A stretch of DNA of 64,000 bases. It comes from QKTW01 sp052161885. GTDB lineage: Bacteria; Bacteroidota; Bacteroidia; Chitinophagales; Chitinophagaceae. The notes beneath the pieces are model-generated. The model made no database searches. It was given only the letters and a program-made list of their open reading frames with translations, and was not told where the DNA came from. Each line of letters opens with the position of its first letter. Within the stretch, counting starts at the first letter, position 1. Both the position numbers and the translations under genes were made by a program. The stretch spans positions 744,001 to 808,000 of the forward strand of contig CP197396.1 of NCBI GenBank assembly GCA_052161885.1, in the 5' to 3' direction. Below are positions 19,051-27,906 of the stretch, one piece after another.

Positions 19051-19545
19051 ATGGAATATAAACAGATACAAGAGCTGATCAAAGCGATCAATAAATCGAA
19101 CATCAGCGAACTGAGCATCGAGGAAGGTGATTTTAAGATCACGATCAAACAGGCTCAGACGGTAAGTGAAACACAGGTTGTAGCCTATCAGCCTATGCCG
19201 CAGATGCAGACAATGATGCCTGCTGCTGCACCAGCTGCTATTCCTGCAGCTCAGCCGGCCGCTCCTGCCGCCACAACACCAGCTGCTGCACCTGCCGGTA
19301 GTAATCTTATTACTATTAAATCCCCGATGATCGGTACGTTTTACCGTAGCCCGTCGCCAGACAAACCTATGTTTGCAAACGTAGGTGATGAAATAGCTCC
19401 GGGTAAAGTGCTTTGTATCATAGAAGCAATGAAGCTTTTCAACGAAATAGAAAGCGAAGTAAGCGGTAAGATCGTGAAAATACTTATCGATGACGCTTCT
19501 CCGGTTGAATACGACCAGCCGCTATTCCTTGTAGAACCTGCATAA
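19051..19545 (+). CDS. accB: acetyl-CoA carboxylase biotin carboxyl carrier protein
   Basis: A 164-residue protein. It has a short N-terminal helical region (MEYKQIQELIKAINKSNISE), an Ala/Pro-rich flexible linker (about 55-90) and a C-terminal biotinyl domain whose acceptor lysine lies in CIIEAMKLFNEIES near residue 130. IKSPMIGTFYRSPSPDKP is the typical start of the domain. It carries biotin between biotin carboxylase and carboxyltransferase in the first step of fatty acid synthesis. It lies between efp and accC, 43 bases after efp; the order accB-accC is the common one. Confidence 0.96.
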   Translation: MEYKQIQELIKAINKSNISELSIEEGDFKITIKQAQTVSETQVVAYQPMPQMQTMMPAAAPAAIPAAQPAAPAATTPAAAPAGSNLITIKSPMIGTFYRSPSPDKPMFANVGDEIAPGKVLCIIEAMKLFNEIESEVSGKIVKILIDDASPVEYDQPLFLVEPA

Positions 19546-19564
19546 TTTGAAAATAAGCCAATAT

Positions 19565-19600
19565 GAAAATTTGAAAATGGACAACCGTTTTCAAATTTTC
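19565..19600 (+). repeat. 13-base perfect inverted repeat between accB and accC
   Basis: GAAAATTTGAAAA pairs perfectly with TTTTCAAATTTTC around a 10-base spacer. Further copies of the TTTTCAAA motif continue to about 19650. The stem is wholly A/T-rich with no terminal T-run, so it is not a standard terminator. It may be an operator or a transcript-processing site that sets the accB to accC ratio. Confidence 0.55.
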
Positions 19601-19662
19601 GTTTTGGGCAGATATTTATCCATTTTCAAATTGATACATTTTCAAAATTTCAAATTGAATTA

Positions 19663-21000
19663 ATGTTTAAGAAAATACTTATTGCCAACCGCGGCGAGAT
19701 TGCATTGCGCATCATCCGGACCTGCCGCGAAATGGGCATTAAAACAGTAGCTGTATATTCTACTGCCGATAAGGATAGCCTGCATGTACGTTTTGCTGAT
19801 GAAGCTGTCTGCATCGGTAAACCTTCCGGCGCAGATTCTTATCTGAATATCCCGCACATTATGGCCGCTGCAGAAATTACCAACGCAGATGCTATTCATC
19901 CGGGCTACGGCTTTCTTGCTGAGAATGCCAAGTTTGCTGAGATATGTGCGCAGTATAATATCAAATTCATTGGCCCCACGCCGGACATGATCCGTAAAAT
20001 GGGTGATAAGATCACAGCCAAAGAAACTATGATCGCTGCCGGAGTGCCTTGTATCCCCGGTTCCGATGGCCTGCTTCAGAGCGTGGAAGAAGCGCATGAG
20101 CTGGCAAAGAAAATGGGCTTCCCTGTCATTCTGAAAGCTACAGCCGGTGGCGGTGGTAAAGGTATGCGCGTAGTATGGGAAGATCATGAGCTGGAACGTG
20201 CTTACGATACCGCCAAAGCTGAGGCAGGAGCATCTTTCAAAAACGACGGTATTTACATGGAGAAATTCGTGGAAGAGCCCCGCCATATTGAGATACAGGT
20301 TGCCGGCGATCAGTTTGGTACGGTATGTCACCTCAGTGAGCGTGATTGCTCTATCCAGCGCCGTCACCAGAAACTGGTGGAAGAATCCCCTTCTCCTTTC
20401 ATGACGCCGGAACTGCGCCAGCAGATGGGTGAAGCAGCCATTAAAGCTGCAGCGGCAATCAATTATGAAAGCGTAGGTACCATCGAGTTCCTGGTAGATA
20501 AGCACCGCAATTTCTACTTTATGGAGATGAACACCCGTATCCAGGTAGAGCATGGTGTGACAGAAGAAGTAATTAATTACGACCTGATCAAAGAACAGAT
20601 CAAAATAGCAGCTGGCGTACCTATCAGTGGCCGTAACTACGAACCGGAGATGCATGCCATTGAATGCCGTATCAACGCTGAGGACCCGTACAATGACTTC
20701 CGCCCCAGTCCGGGTAAAATTACCGTGCTGCACACGCCGGGTGGCCATGGTGTACGTGTAGATTCCCATATCTATGCGGGCTATGTAATTCCTCCGTACT
20801 ACGACAGTATGATCGCCAAGATCATTGCTGTAGCGCAGACGCGTGAAGAAGCTATTAATACCATGGAACGTGCGTTGAGTGAATATGTGATAGAAGGTGT
20901 TAAAACGACCATCCCATTCCATCTGCAGCTGATGCGTGATGAGAACTTCCGTAAGGGCAACTTTACAACCAAGTTTATCGAAACATTTACACTTGTATAA
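19663..21000 (+). CDS. accC: acetyl-CoA carboxylase biotin carboxylase subunit
   Basis: A 445-residue protein of standard length. It starts MFKKILIANRGEIALRIIRT and has GYGFLAENAKFAE, the ATP-grasp glycine loop KATAGGGGKGMRVV near 165, RDCSIQRRHQKLVEESPSP near 232, and the catalytic region FYFMEMNTRIQVEHGVTEE near 287 with the usual glutamates and arginine. It carboxylates the biotin carried by AccB with ATP and bicarbonate. No carboxyltransferase gene is adjacent, so accA and accD are presumably elsewhere in the genome. Confidence 0.97.
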   Translation: MFKKILIANRGEIALRIIRTCREMGIKTVAVYSTADKDSLHVRFADEAVCIGKPSGADSYLNIPHIMAAAEITNADAIHPGYGFLAENAKFAEICAQYNIKFIGPTPDMIRKMGDKITAKETMIAAGVPCIPGSDGLLQSVEEAHELAKKMGFPVILKATAGGGGKGMRVVWEDHELERAYDTAKAEAGASFKNDGIYMEKFVEEPRHIEIQVAGDQFGTVCHLSERDCSIQRRHQKLVEESPSPFMTPELRQQMGEAAIKAAAAINYESVGTIEFLVDKHRNFYFMEMNTRIQVEHGVTEEVINYDLIKEQIKIAAGVPISGRNYEPEMHAIECRINAEDPYNDFRPSPGKITVLHTPGGHGVRVDSHIYAGYVIPPYYDSMIAKIIAVAQTREEAINTMERALSEYVIEGVKTTIPFHLQLMRDENFRKGNFTTKFIETFTLV

Positions 21001-21031
21001 ATCTGTCGAGACACTTATTAAAAAATAACTT

Positions 21032-21056
21032 CCCCGGCCTTGTGCCGGGGATTTTT
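21032..21056 (+). terminator. rho-independent terminator after accC
   Basis: CCCCGGC pairs with GCCGGGG around a 5-base loop, followed by ATTTTTG. Confidence 0.85.
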
Positions 21057-21098
21057 GTTACAGATTATCCGTTATCTTTCAACCAATATTCCTGTGCA

Positions 21099-21524
21099 AT
21101 GAAAAAAGTATTCGATCATTCGGGGCTTACCACGGACGAAAAGAGCATACTGAAAAAGAAGAAAGTGCGGCTGGCTGAAATACCGGCGCTTGCTGCCGGA
21201 GCATTGCAGTTGCTGCTGGAAACTTCGGCTGACCGGGCGAAAGAAATCTCTGCCCTGTACGAATTCCAGCGGATACCGTCCATAGGAATACAATTTGCAA
21301 AAGACCTGGTCAGTATCGGGTATTACTCGCTGGATGCGCTGAAACACAAAAACGGTGCAGATATCTTTGATGCGCTGGAGAAACATACGGGCATGCGCAT
21401 AGATCCCTGCGTGGAAGACCAGTGCCGCCTTGTGGTGCACTACGCCAATGACCGGAACTCCAAACTTAACTGGTGGGATTTTACAGAAGAAAGAAAAACA
21501 GACAGGATCAATAAAACCAAATAA
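21099..21524 (+). CDS. Cdd1-like helix-hairpin-helix protein
   Basis: A 141-residue cytoplasmic protein. The core FQRIPSIGIQFAKDLVSIGY is a helix-hairpin-helix motif, and the following DALKHKNGADIFDALEKHTG with CRLVVHYAND fits the 'pathogenicity locus' Cdd1 family, small DNA-binding-like proteins of unclear role. The ATG giving MKKVFDHSG is chosen because the upstream part of the frame overlaps the accC terminator. A secreted protein gene starts 14 bases downstream on the same strand. Confidence 0.78.
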   Translation: MKKVFDHSGLTTDEKSILKKKKVRLAEIPALAAGALQLLLETSADRAKEISALYEFQRIPSIGIQFAKDLVSIGYYSLDALKHKNGADIFDALEKHTGMRIDPCVEDQCRLVVHYANDRNSKLNWWDFTEERKTDRINKTK

Positions 21525-21538
21525 ACATCTGACGATTT

Positions 21539-22315
21539 ATGAGATCATTATCAGGAACAATACTTTTCATTCTGCTTTCATTTGTACCCTGCAGCAGTTT
21601 TGCGCAGGACCAGGTACCCACCAACATCGTAAAAAGTTATCATCACATTATCGCATTAATCCACACAGATAAAGCTGCAGAGCTTTCAAAACTGGTAGCA
21701 TACCCGCTCAACCGCAGCAATCCTATCCCTGCCATAAGATCTGCCAAAGAATTTATAGCACAATACCCCTCCATATTTGATGATGCATTCAAAACGAAAC
21801 TGGCGCAGTTCAATGACAGCGATATTTTTGAACACCATGATTCGTATGGACTGGTGGGCGGCCCGTTTAACGGGGATATATGGATGAATGATAAAGGCAG
21901 GATTGAAACGATCAACTACATATCAGCCGCAGAAGCACAGTTACAAAAAACGCTTGAAACAAAAGAAAAACAAAACATTCATACCAGTGTAGGTGACTTT
22001 GAGTCAAATATTCTTGTCTGCAGATCAGAAAAGCTGACGATAAGGCTGGACAATACCGCGAAGAACGGCATCCGCTACGCCTGCTGGAGTAAAGGAAATT
22101 CCATGTCTGCACAGCCGGATATCATTCTCTATAATGGCGTTGAAGAAGCACAGGGAACACAAGGTGGCTGGACATGGACGTTTAAAAAAGGAGATTGGAC
22201 TTATGTAGTTAATGACGCCGAAATGTGCGACGATCCTAAAAATTGCGGATATTTCCTGGAGCTATATCAGAAAGGTGTGCTGAAAAGCTCTGTGAAGCTG
22301 AAGAAAGTACAATAA
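21539..22315 (+). CDS. secreted protein of unknown function
   Basis: A 258-residue protein with a clear signal peptide (MRSLSGTILFILLSFVPCSSFAQ, cleavage about residue 23; a Cys before the end is not in a lipobox). The mature part is mixed alpha/beta. It contains KEFIAQYPSIFDDAFKTKLA near 75 and a Cys-bearing C-terminal half (CRSEKLTIRLDN, YACWSKGN, CDDPKNCGYF) that could form disulfides. I do not recognise the family. It probably works in the periplasm. Confidence 0.72.
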   Translation: MRSLSGTILFILLSFVPCSSFAQDQVPTNIVKSYHHIIALIHTDKAAELSKLVAYPLNRSNPIPAIRSAKEFIAQYPSIFDDAFKTKLAQFNDSDIFEHHDSYGLVGGPFNGDIWMNDKGRIETINYISAAEAQLQKTLETKEKQNIHTSVGDFESNILVCRSEKLTIRLDNTAKNGIRYACWSKGNSMSAQPDIILYNGVEEAQGTQGGWTWTFKKGDWTYVVNDAEMCDDPKNCGYFLELYQKGVLKSSVKLKKVQ

Positions 22316-22616
22316 TTCATGCAGCATGCTGGATTTTGGCTGACATGCCACCAGTAATGAGTAATGCATCGGAACCTGTTAAACGCTGCTCATAACATTC
22401 AACAGAAACTCTGCCGCATAAAACAATATATTCAGTACTTCCAGGAAGCTATTCATGCTCCTGCGCCGATATATTCTTTTTCTCCTTTTTGAAAAATTGT
22501 TACGCCTGGTCGGCATATAGGGTGTTTATTGCAATTTTAGTATAAAAAATCTGCACGCTGAGCTGATGTGTCTTTTTTTATGTTTACTTTAAGGTATCAA
22601 ATAAGAAGCACCACAC
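22316..22616. other. intergenic, no gene seen
   Basis: About 300 bases with no convincing frame. A TACTTTAA stretch near 22586 is a weak match to a -7 box for the OsmC gene, without a clear -33 element. Confidence 0.4.
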
Positions 22617-23279
22617 ATGAAATATAAACTGGAAAAACCGGTACATGGCGAGATTGGCCTGGAAAAATATCAATGTACTATAGAATGGCGCAACGGTCAA
22701 TTTATTGCAGACGAACCTGTGGCCAATGGCGGTAAAGACGAAGGCCCGGATCCTTACACATTGCTGCTGTCTTCGTTGGCCACCTGCACACTCGTAACTA
22801 TGCGCATGTATATAGAGCGCAAAGGCTGGGATGTGCCGGAAATATCCGTGAACGCCAATATGTACTTTGAAGTAACAACAGAAAAAACAACCACGGTCAT
22901 AGACAGGGATATTCATTTTGCACAGCCACTGCCTGAGGAACAACGCAACCGGCTCCTGGAAATAGCCCGTCACTGCCCTATCTCCAAAATACTGGAAGGG
23001 GAAATTCATGTCCGCACATTTGTATTCAAAGAACCCGGCGAAGCCAAAACCATTAAATACCATAACGATGATGTAACTGTTGAATGGCGGCCCGAGCTTT
23101 GCCAGCATTCTACCCGCTGCTGGAAACAATTGCCTGAAGTATTTAACCCCAAGGAGAAAAAATGGATAAATGTAGACGGCGCAGGTGGCGAAGAGTTGAA
23201 AAAACAGGTGCAGGAATGCCCTTCCGGCGCGCTGCAGTTCAGCTATAACAAAGATCAGCAGGAAACAGGAAACATATAA
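22617..23279 (+). CDS. OsmC-like peroxiredoxin fused to a divergent 4Fe-4S domain
   Basis: A 220-residue two-domain protein. Residues 1-140 form an OsmC/Ohr fold: YTLLLSSLATCTLVTMRMYI carries the first cysteine and EIARHCPISKILEG the second, the pair that reduces organic hydroperoxides in this family. Residues 145-215 match the divergent 4Fe-4S mono-cluster domain (VTVEWRPELCQHSTRCWKQL, then VQECPSGALQF), with three cysteines visible for the cluster. The fusion is known in Bacteroidota but its partner is not. The protein has no signal peptide and is probably cytoplasmic. Confidence 0.86.
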   Translation: MKYKLEKPVHGEIGLEKYQCTIEWRNGQFIADEPVANGGKDEGPDPYTLLLSSLATCTLVTMRMYIERKGWDVPEISVNANMYFEVTTEKTTTVIDRDIHFAQPLPEEQRNRLLEIARHCPISKILEGEIHVRTFVFKEPGEAKTIKYHNDDVTVEWRPELCQHSTRCWKQLPEVFNPKEKKWINVDGAGGEELKKQVQECPSGALQFSYNKDQQETGNI

Positions 23280-23309
23280 CAGCAGGCACTCAAACAGCTT
23301 CAATGATTT

Positions 23310-23341
23310 ATCCCGGCTTTACCAGAGGCCGGGATTTTATT
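23310..23341 (+). terminator. rho-independent terminator
   Basis: ATCCCGGC pairs with GCCGGGAT around a 10-base loop, followed by a T-rich tail. Confidence 0.78.
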
Positions 23342-23468
23342 TTAAAATAACCTGGGTAAAACCATATTCCAGTCACCGTTTTTTAATTTACATCATATAT
23401 ATTATATTTAATTACCGCCACACTATAAAAACAACCTCTTCAGTACAGGCAAAACCAATCACACCACC

Positions 23469-25400
23469 ATGTCATTTGAACAAAAAAATACAGGGCTGCC
23501 GCCAACAGCCACACCATTTGAGAACATTGCACTGGCATTTTCCGGCGGAGGTTTCCGGGCAGCATCCTTTAGCCTCGGCGTACTTTCCTATCTTGATGCA
23601 GTTAAATTAAATGACGGCACTCCGCTACTCCATAAGGTAACATATATTTCTTCCGCTTCGGGAGGTACCATTGCCAATGCTATGTATGCGTTGCACAGTA
23701 CATCCGGCAAACCTTTCGGCACATTCTACAAGCTGCTGTACGAACGCCTGCAGGGCATAGACCTGCTGGACGTTGTAATGAAAAAACTCAATGCAGACCA
23801 TATCTGGAAAGAACATCCGGATAAAACACGTAACCTCATTAATGCATTTGCATTGGCTTATGACGAAGTATTATTAAACGGGAAAACGCTGGGTGATCTT
23901 GCCATTGCTCCCGGCCTTACTCATTTGCAGGAAGTATGCTTTAACAGTACAGAATTTTACCGCGGCCTGCTTTTCCGCCAGGCGGTAAAAATGCAGCCGG
24001 ATACCAAGCCTGATAAAGACTTCAGGTATGGAAACTTTATTATCAATCTCTCAAAAGAGGCTGCGGCCAAACTGAAACTGGCAGATATCCTGGCTGCTTC
24101 CTCCTGCTTTCCTGCCGGGTTTGAGCCAATCATCTTTCCGGATGATTTTGCAAACAGCCACATAAACATCTCCACGCTGCTTCAAAACCTTTCCGTACAG
24201 CCTCAGGAGCTTGACTGGCAGGAACTGGAACGTTTGTATACCCGCGAACAGATTGATACAGTATTAAGCACATTGCCCCACCCCGTGCAGGTAACTGCAC
24301 TGCAGGAAGCCTTACAGAAGTTACCGTTACGGACAGGCTTTAAAGCGGGTATGATGGATGGCGGCATTACTGACAACCAGGGACTTGACAGCATGATGGA
24401 CGCCAATGAACGAAGGGTAAGCGGTCATACGGACTTTAAGCCATTTGACCTGATGCTGGTAAACGATGTGGGCAGTCATTTTATGGATCCATATGTGTTG
24501 CCGGATGATAAAAAGAAGTACACCGGCATCTATGGTATTACGGTCAATACAATAATGATCTGGAGCATTCTTATTGCCATTGCAGCCATAGGCGGGCTCA
24601 GCTACAGCTTCCTGTGCGACGGAAGCAGCACCGGAGCAAAGCTGCTGGCTATTTTCAGTAGCCTGCTACTTTTGATATTCGGAGGTCTGTTTGTATTGTT
24701 GCAATTTATAAAGCAGTATGTGAGCGGTGAAATAAGGGATGGTAAAGGACTTGACCTCAGCCGTACATTTTCACCATTCATTACAGATAAGCTTTTCGGC
24801 TATCTTGGACGTACCCCCATCGGCGTTATCGTCCGCATGCTGCGCGAGCGCGGTAGCTCCATACTCATCCTGAACAATGATGTTTTTCTGAAGCGTATCC
24901 GTTACCTGCTTTACAATAGTTTTTTCGATGCAAAGCACTGGAGCTACCGTACCAAAAGCAATCATGTATATGACCTGGCTTACATTAATGATACAAACCG
25001 CGCCCGTAACGACTTTCCGGACCTGGAACCGTCAGACAACCTGAAAACAACTGCCCAGTCTGCCTTTGAAATGGGAACAACGCTATGGTTTGATACATCC
25101 GGCCAGCAGGAACATAAAGAGGCTGTATTGATTGCATGCGGCCAGTTCACCACATGCTATAATCTGCTGCTTTATATTGAGCGTCTTAAAACAAGCAATA
25201 CCTACGCCAGCCTCGATCTGCTTTATAAGAAGCGAACAGACGACCTGTATGCATTGCTCAGTGAGGAATATGCAAGATTCAAACAGGATCCTTTCTGGCT
25301 GTACAACGAATTAGGGAGCAGCACTGGAATTACTGGTTTTAAGCCATGCAGTATGGACCAGTTCCCATTTCAGAAAGATGAATTTGGTGGATTGAGATAG
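23469..25400 (+). CDS. patatin-like phospholipase with membrane segments
   Basis: A 643-residue predicted lipid acyl hydrolase. The oxyanion loop ALAFSGGGFRAASFSLGVL is near residue 27, the nucleophile serine lies in ISSASGGT near 63, and the catalytic aspartate in MMDGGITDNQG near 300, giving the Ser-Asp dyad of patatins. Two transmembrane helices (about 360-382 and 392-420) split the enzyme from a 220-residue C-terminal part without a known motif. The catalytic part is likely cytoplasmic at the membrane. The gene stands alone. Substrate lipids are unknown. Confidence 0.85.
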   Translation: MSFEQKNTGLPPTATPFENIALAFSGGGFRAASFSLGVLSYLDAVKLNDGTPLLHKVTYISSASGGTIANAMYALHSTSGKPFGTFYKLLYERLQGIDLLDVVMKKLNADHIWKEHPDKTRNLINAFALAYDEVLLNGKTLGDLAIAPGLTHLQEVCFNSTEFYRGLLFRQAVKMQPDTKPDKDFRYGNFIINLSKEAAAKLKLADILAASSCFPAGFEPIIFPDDFANSHINISTLLQNLSVQPQELDWQELERLYTREQIDTVLSTLPHPVQVTALQEALQKLPLRTGFKAGMMDGGITDNQGLDSMMDANERRVSGHTDFKPFDLMLVNDVGSHFMDPYVLPDDKKKYTGIYGITVNTIMIWSILIAIAAIGGLSYSFLCDGSSTGAKLLAIFSSLLLLIFGGLFVLLQFIKQYVSGEIRDGKGLDLSRTFSPFITDKLFGYLGRTPIGVIVRMLRERGSSILILNNDVFLKRIRYLLYNSFFDAKHWSYRTKSNHVYDLAYINDTNRARNDFPDLEPSDNLKTTAQSAFEMGTTLWFDTSGQQEHKEAVLIACGQFTTCYNLLLYIERLKTSNTYASLDLLYKKRTDDLYALLSEEYARFKQDPFWLYNELGSSTGITGFKPCSMDQFPFQKDEFGGLR

Positions 25401-25518
25401 TGTTTTTGCTTTTTGCAATTCCGGCATTCATTTCAGAAAATGCTCAACATTTGGGCTGCTGCATTTGTCTATATAATAAACCTGTAGCAGATATTCTATA
25501 ATCACACAATTTATAAAC

Positions 25519-26127
25519 ATGAACATTATTAACCGTACTGTAATAATATGCCTGTGGTGCATGATTTTTTCTGTGGCAGCTAATGCGCAGAATGCAGTGG
25601 AAACGTCAGTGAAATATAACAAGCAGCAACATACAGGTATAACGGCAGATTATAAATCGGGAAAAGAGGAAACAGAAGGTGCCCTGCTCGCAAAGCTCAA
25701 AGCAGCCGGGCTTAACAGTAAAAAGAAAAAGAATGGGTTTTACGTTTACAGTGCTGTCAACTGGACTGAGATAATGCCGGAAAAAATAGACGTATACGTA
25801 AAAATAAGTGGCAGCAGGAAGAAATCTGTTATTGAGATGATGATTGCCAAAGGGTACGATAATTTCATTACAACAGCTTCAGATCCCGAGGCAATTGATA
25901 AAGTAAAAAACATACTTAATAATCTTCCGGCAGATATCAGTGCATACAGGAATGCACAGGAACTTGCGGCGCGTCAGGCTGCTGTAGCAAAGGCACAGAA
26001 AGAGCTGAAAGAAGCTGACCGGAAAGCCGCTCTTGCAGCCAGGAAACACGAGCGTGAAGCAGCAAAACGGGCTAAAAAGCAAGCCAGGCTGGAAGAGCAG
26101 CAAAAGCAATTATCCGAGCTGAAATAG
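25519..26127 (+). CDS. secreted protein with C-terminal coiled coil, unknown function
   Basis: A 202-residue protein with a signal peptide (about residues 1-23, ending SVAANAQ). A compact domain follows (about 40-135, with GFYVYSAVNWTEIMPEKIDVYV). The last 60 residues are a very charged Ala/Lys/Glu-rich helix (KAQKELKEADRKAALAARKH) likely to form a coiled coil. I do not recognise the family; it is probably periplasmic. Confidence 0.72.
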   Translation: MNIINRTVIICLWCMIFSVAANAQNAVETSVKYNKQQHTGITADYKSGKEETEGALLAKLKAAGLNSKKKKNGFYVYSAVNWTEIMPEKIDVYVKISGSRKKSVIEMMIAKGYDNFITTASDPEAIDKVKNILNNLPADISAYRNAQELAARQAAVAKAQKELKEADRKAALAARKHEREAAKRAKKQARLEEQQKQLSELK

Positions 26128-26205
26128 TGTAATGCATCATAACAGTTTGCAGCATCTTCTACCTTTTATTTGTTGCAGATACGTTAAATTCATCTGACGA
26201 AAAAC

Positions 26206-26229
26206 AATCTACGAAAATATTCGTAGATT
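26206..26229. promoter_or_regulatory. 10-base palindrome, operator or terminator
   Basis: AATCTACGAA pairs perfectly with TTCGTAGATT around AATA. It lies 41 bases upstream of the metallopeptidase-like gene and 79 bases after the previous stop. There is no good T-run, so an operator is as likely as a terminator. Confidence 0.45.
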
Positions 26230-26270
26230 TATTCCGCGCTTCTGATAGTAGCCGCAAAAAATTTGTAGTT

Positions 26271-27716
26271 ATGAAAAGATATTTATTTTTCGTCCTTCAG
26301 GCATTGTGCTGCAGTTATTTCTGTGCAGGAAAAGATATTGTTCAATTCAGGATCAGCAAGCCTTACTGCATTCTTAATTTTATGGAAACGCTTACCGATG
26401 GTAGTCGCAGCTCCGGTACATTGAAACAATATATACAAAACCATATCCCATCTTCAGATACCGCTTTTGCAAGCCTTGTAAGCCAGTATAAGAATATTGT
26501 GCTGGATTATTCTTATGAAAGACCGGAATACCCGGAAAACAGGCACAGATACCGGTCTATATACGATCTGATAATAATTGCTGCTGTGCACGCCGATGAT
26601 CTGAAAATGTTCAGCGACCGGACTGTGGGCATTTTGCCTAATGACAGCCACAACAGGCTTTTTGAATTGTTGTATAAAGCGGAAACTTATTATGACCGGA
26701 TTATATGGGATAGCAGCCGGCAGGCAACAGAAGCGCAGGTGGCAGCATTGCAGCAGTACGCACAAAAGTCCGGAGCCATATTCAACACGCTGAAGACCTT
26801 ATATAATTCCAGCTGGACAGATGATGAGCCATTTATAGTTGCGGTATACCCTATTCCCGGTAAGCGCGGCAATACTACGGCAACCCCTCATGCGAACAGT
26901 TTATGTGTGGGAGTGCTGACAGGAGAAACAGCACATGATCAGCGGATGGCTGTTGTTTTTCATGAAATCTGTCATGTACTTTATGATGAACAGAGCGCAT
27001 ATTTTCAGCATCGGCTTGAAGGCTATTTCAATACTAATCCGTCCCGATACCAATCCCTGGCCTGTAATTTTTTTGATGAGGGAATGGCCACGGCCTGTGG
27101 AAACGGATGGGCCTATAAGCAACTTGCCGGCAAAGAAGATACTACAGAGTGGTATAACAATGCCTACATTAATGGATTTGGTCATGCACTTTATCCGCTT
27201 GTTACTTCTTATCTCGCCCTGGGAAAAACAATAGACAGCGTTTTTGTTGATAATGCAATTAAACTGTTCGGGCAAACCTTTCCCAAATCATCTGATGATT
27301 ATGCGATATTGCTCAACAAAGTATTTTTTTATTATGACGCCGAAACAGCATCTGAACGCCAGGAATACAGCAACGTGCTTAATAAATACTTCCATGTAAG
27401 CTCTATGAATGCATCATCTCCGCTTGCAGACCCTGCCAGCATCAATTATATAAAAAACAGTAACTCCACACAGCTTTTTGTTGTAGACCGCAATTACAAT
27501 GAAAATACAGCGTTGTTAAAAAACATGTTTCCCGAGCAAAGCAATTACCTGCAGTCGGGTATGAATACAGACTATGTCCTCAGCTTTCACGATGCCAGGA
27601 AACGCCCTGTAATAATTATCGGGCTTCATAACCCCGGTAAATTTGAAAAGGCACTTCAAAAAATTGCCTCGGAAAAATATATCGACAGTAAAAAACCTTA
27701 TATGCTTATTAATTAA
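26271..27716 (+). CDS. secreted zinc metallopeptidase-like protein
   Basis: A 481-residue protein with a signal peptide (about 1-22, ending CSYFCAG). Residues 220-280 hold the zincin motif VVFHEICHVLYDEQ (HExxH). About 45 residues on, FFDEGMATACGN offers a glutamate as third zinc ligand, the gluzincin layout. The rest is mostly helical and unfamiliar. A cysteine at the signal end could be lipidated, but the lipobox is poor. It probably works in the periplasm or at the surface; the substrate is unknown. Confidence 0.78.
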   Translation: MKRYLFFVLQALCCSYFCAGKDIVQFRISKPYCILNFMETLTDGSRSSGTLKQYIQNHIPSSDTAFASLVSQYKNIVLDYSYERPEYPENRHRYRSIYDLIIIAAVHADDLKMFSDRTVGILPNDSHNRLFELLYKAETYYDRIIWDSSRQATEAQVAALQQYAQKSGAIFNTLKTLYNSSWTDDEPFIVAVYPIPGKRGNTTATPHANSLCVGVLTGETAHDQRMAVVFHEICHVLYDEQSAYFQHRLEGYFNTNPSRYQSLACNFFDEGMATACGNGWAYKQLAGKEDTTEWYNNAYINGFGHALYPLVTSYLALGKTIDSVFVDNAIKLFGQTFPKSSDDYAILLNKVFFYYDAETASERQEYSNVLNKYFHVSSMNASSPLADPASINYIKNSNSTQLFVVDRNYNENTALLKNMFPEQSNYLQSGMNTDYVLSFHDARKRPVIIIGLHNPGKFEKALQKIASEKYIDSKKPYMLIN

Positions 27717-27783
27717 GCCTTGCTGTATACTGTTTTACTATAAAGCTTTCCTTTTTCTTTCTGCAATTTTTTTCAAAAAGATA

Positions 27784-27808
27784 GGCCCGCCATAGAGGAT
27801 GGCGGGCC
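27784..27808. terminator. bidirectional rho-independent terminator
   Basis: A perfect 10-base stem (GGCCCGCCAT with ATGGCGGGCC) with a 5-base loop, between convergent genes. Confidence 0.85.
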
Positions 27809-27906
27809 TTGGAGACGATTGTAGAAAGTCTCCCGAAACGAAAAGCTACTTTGCAGCGTATGTACCATTTCCGGTCATTGAAAACGTCTGCATACGAAAA
27901 AGAAGT

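Noticed and set aside
19660..20922. Long minus-strand frame (420 codons) opposite accC
   Set aside because: It lies wholly antisense to the clearly recognised accC gene, has no known motif and follows the codon structure of the plus strand.
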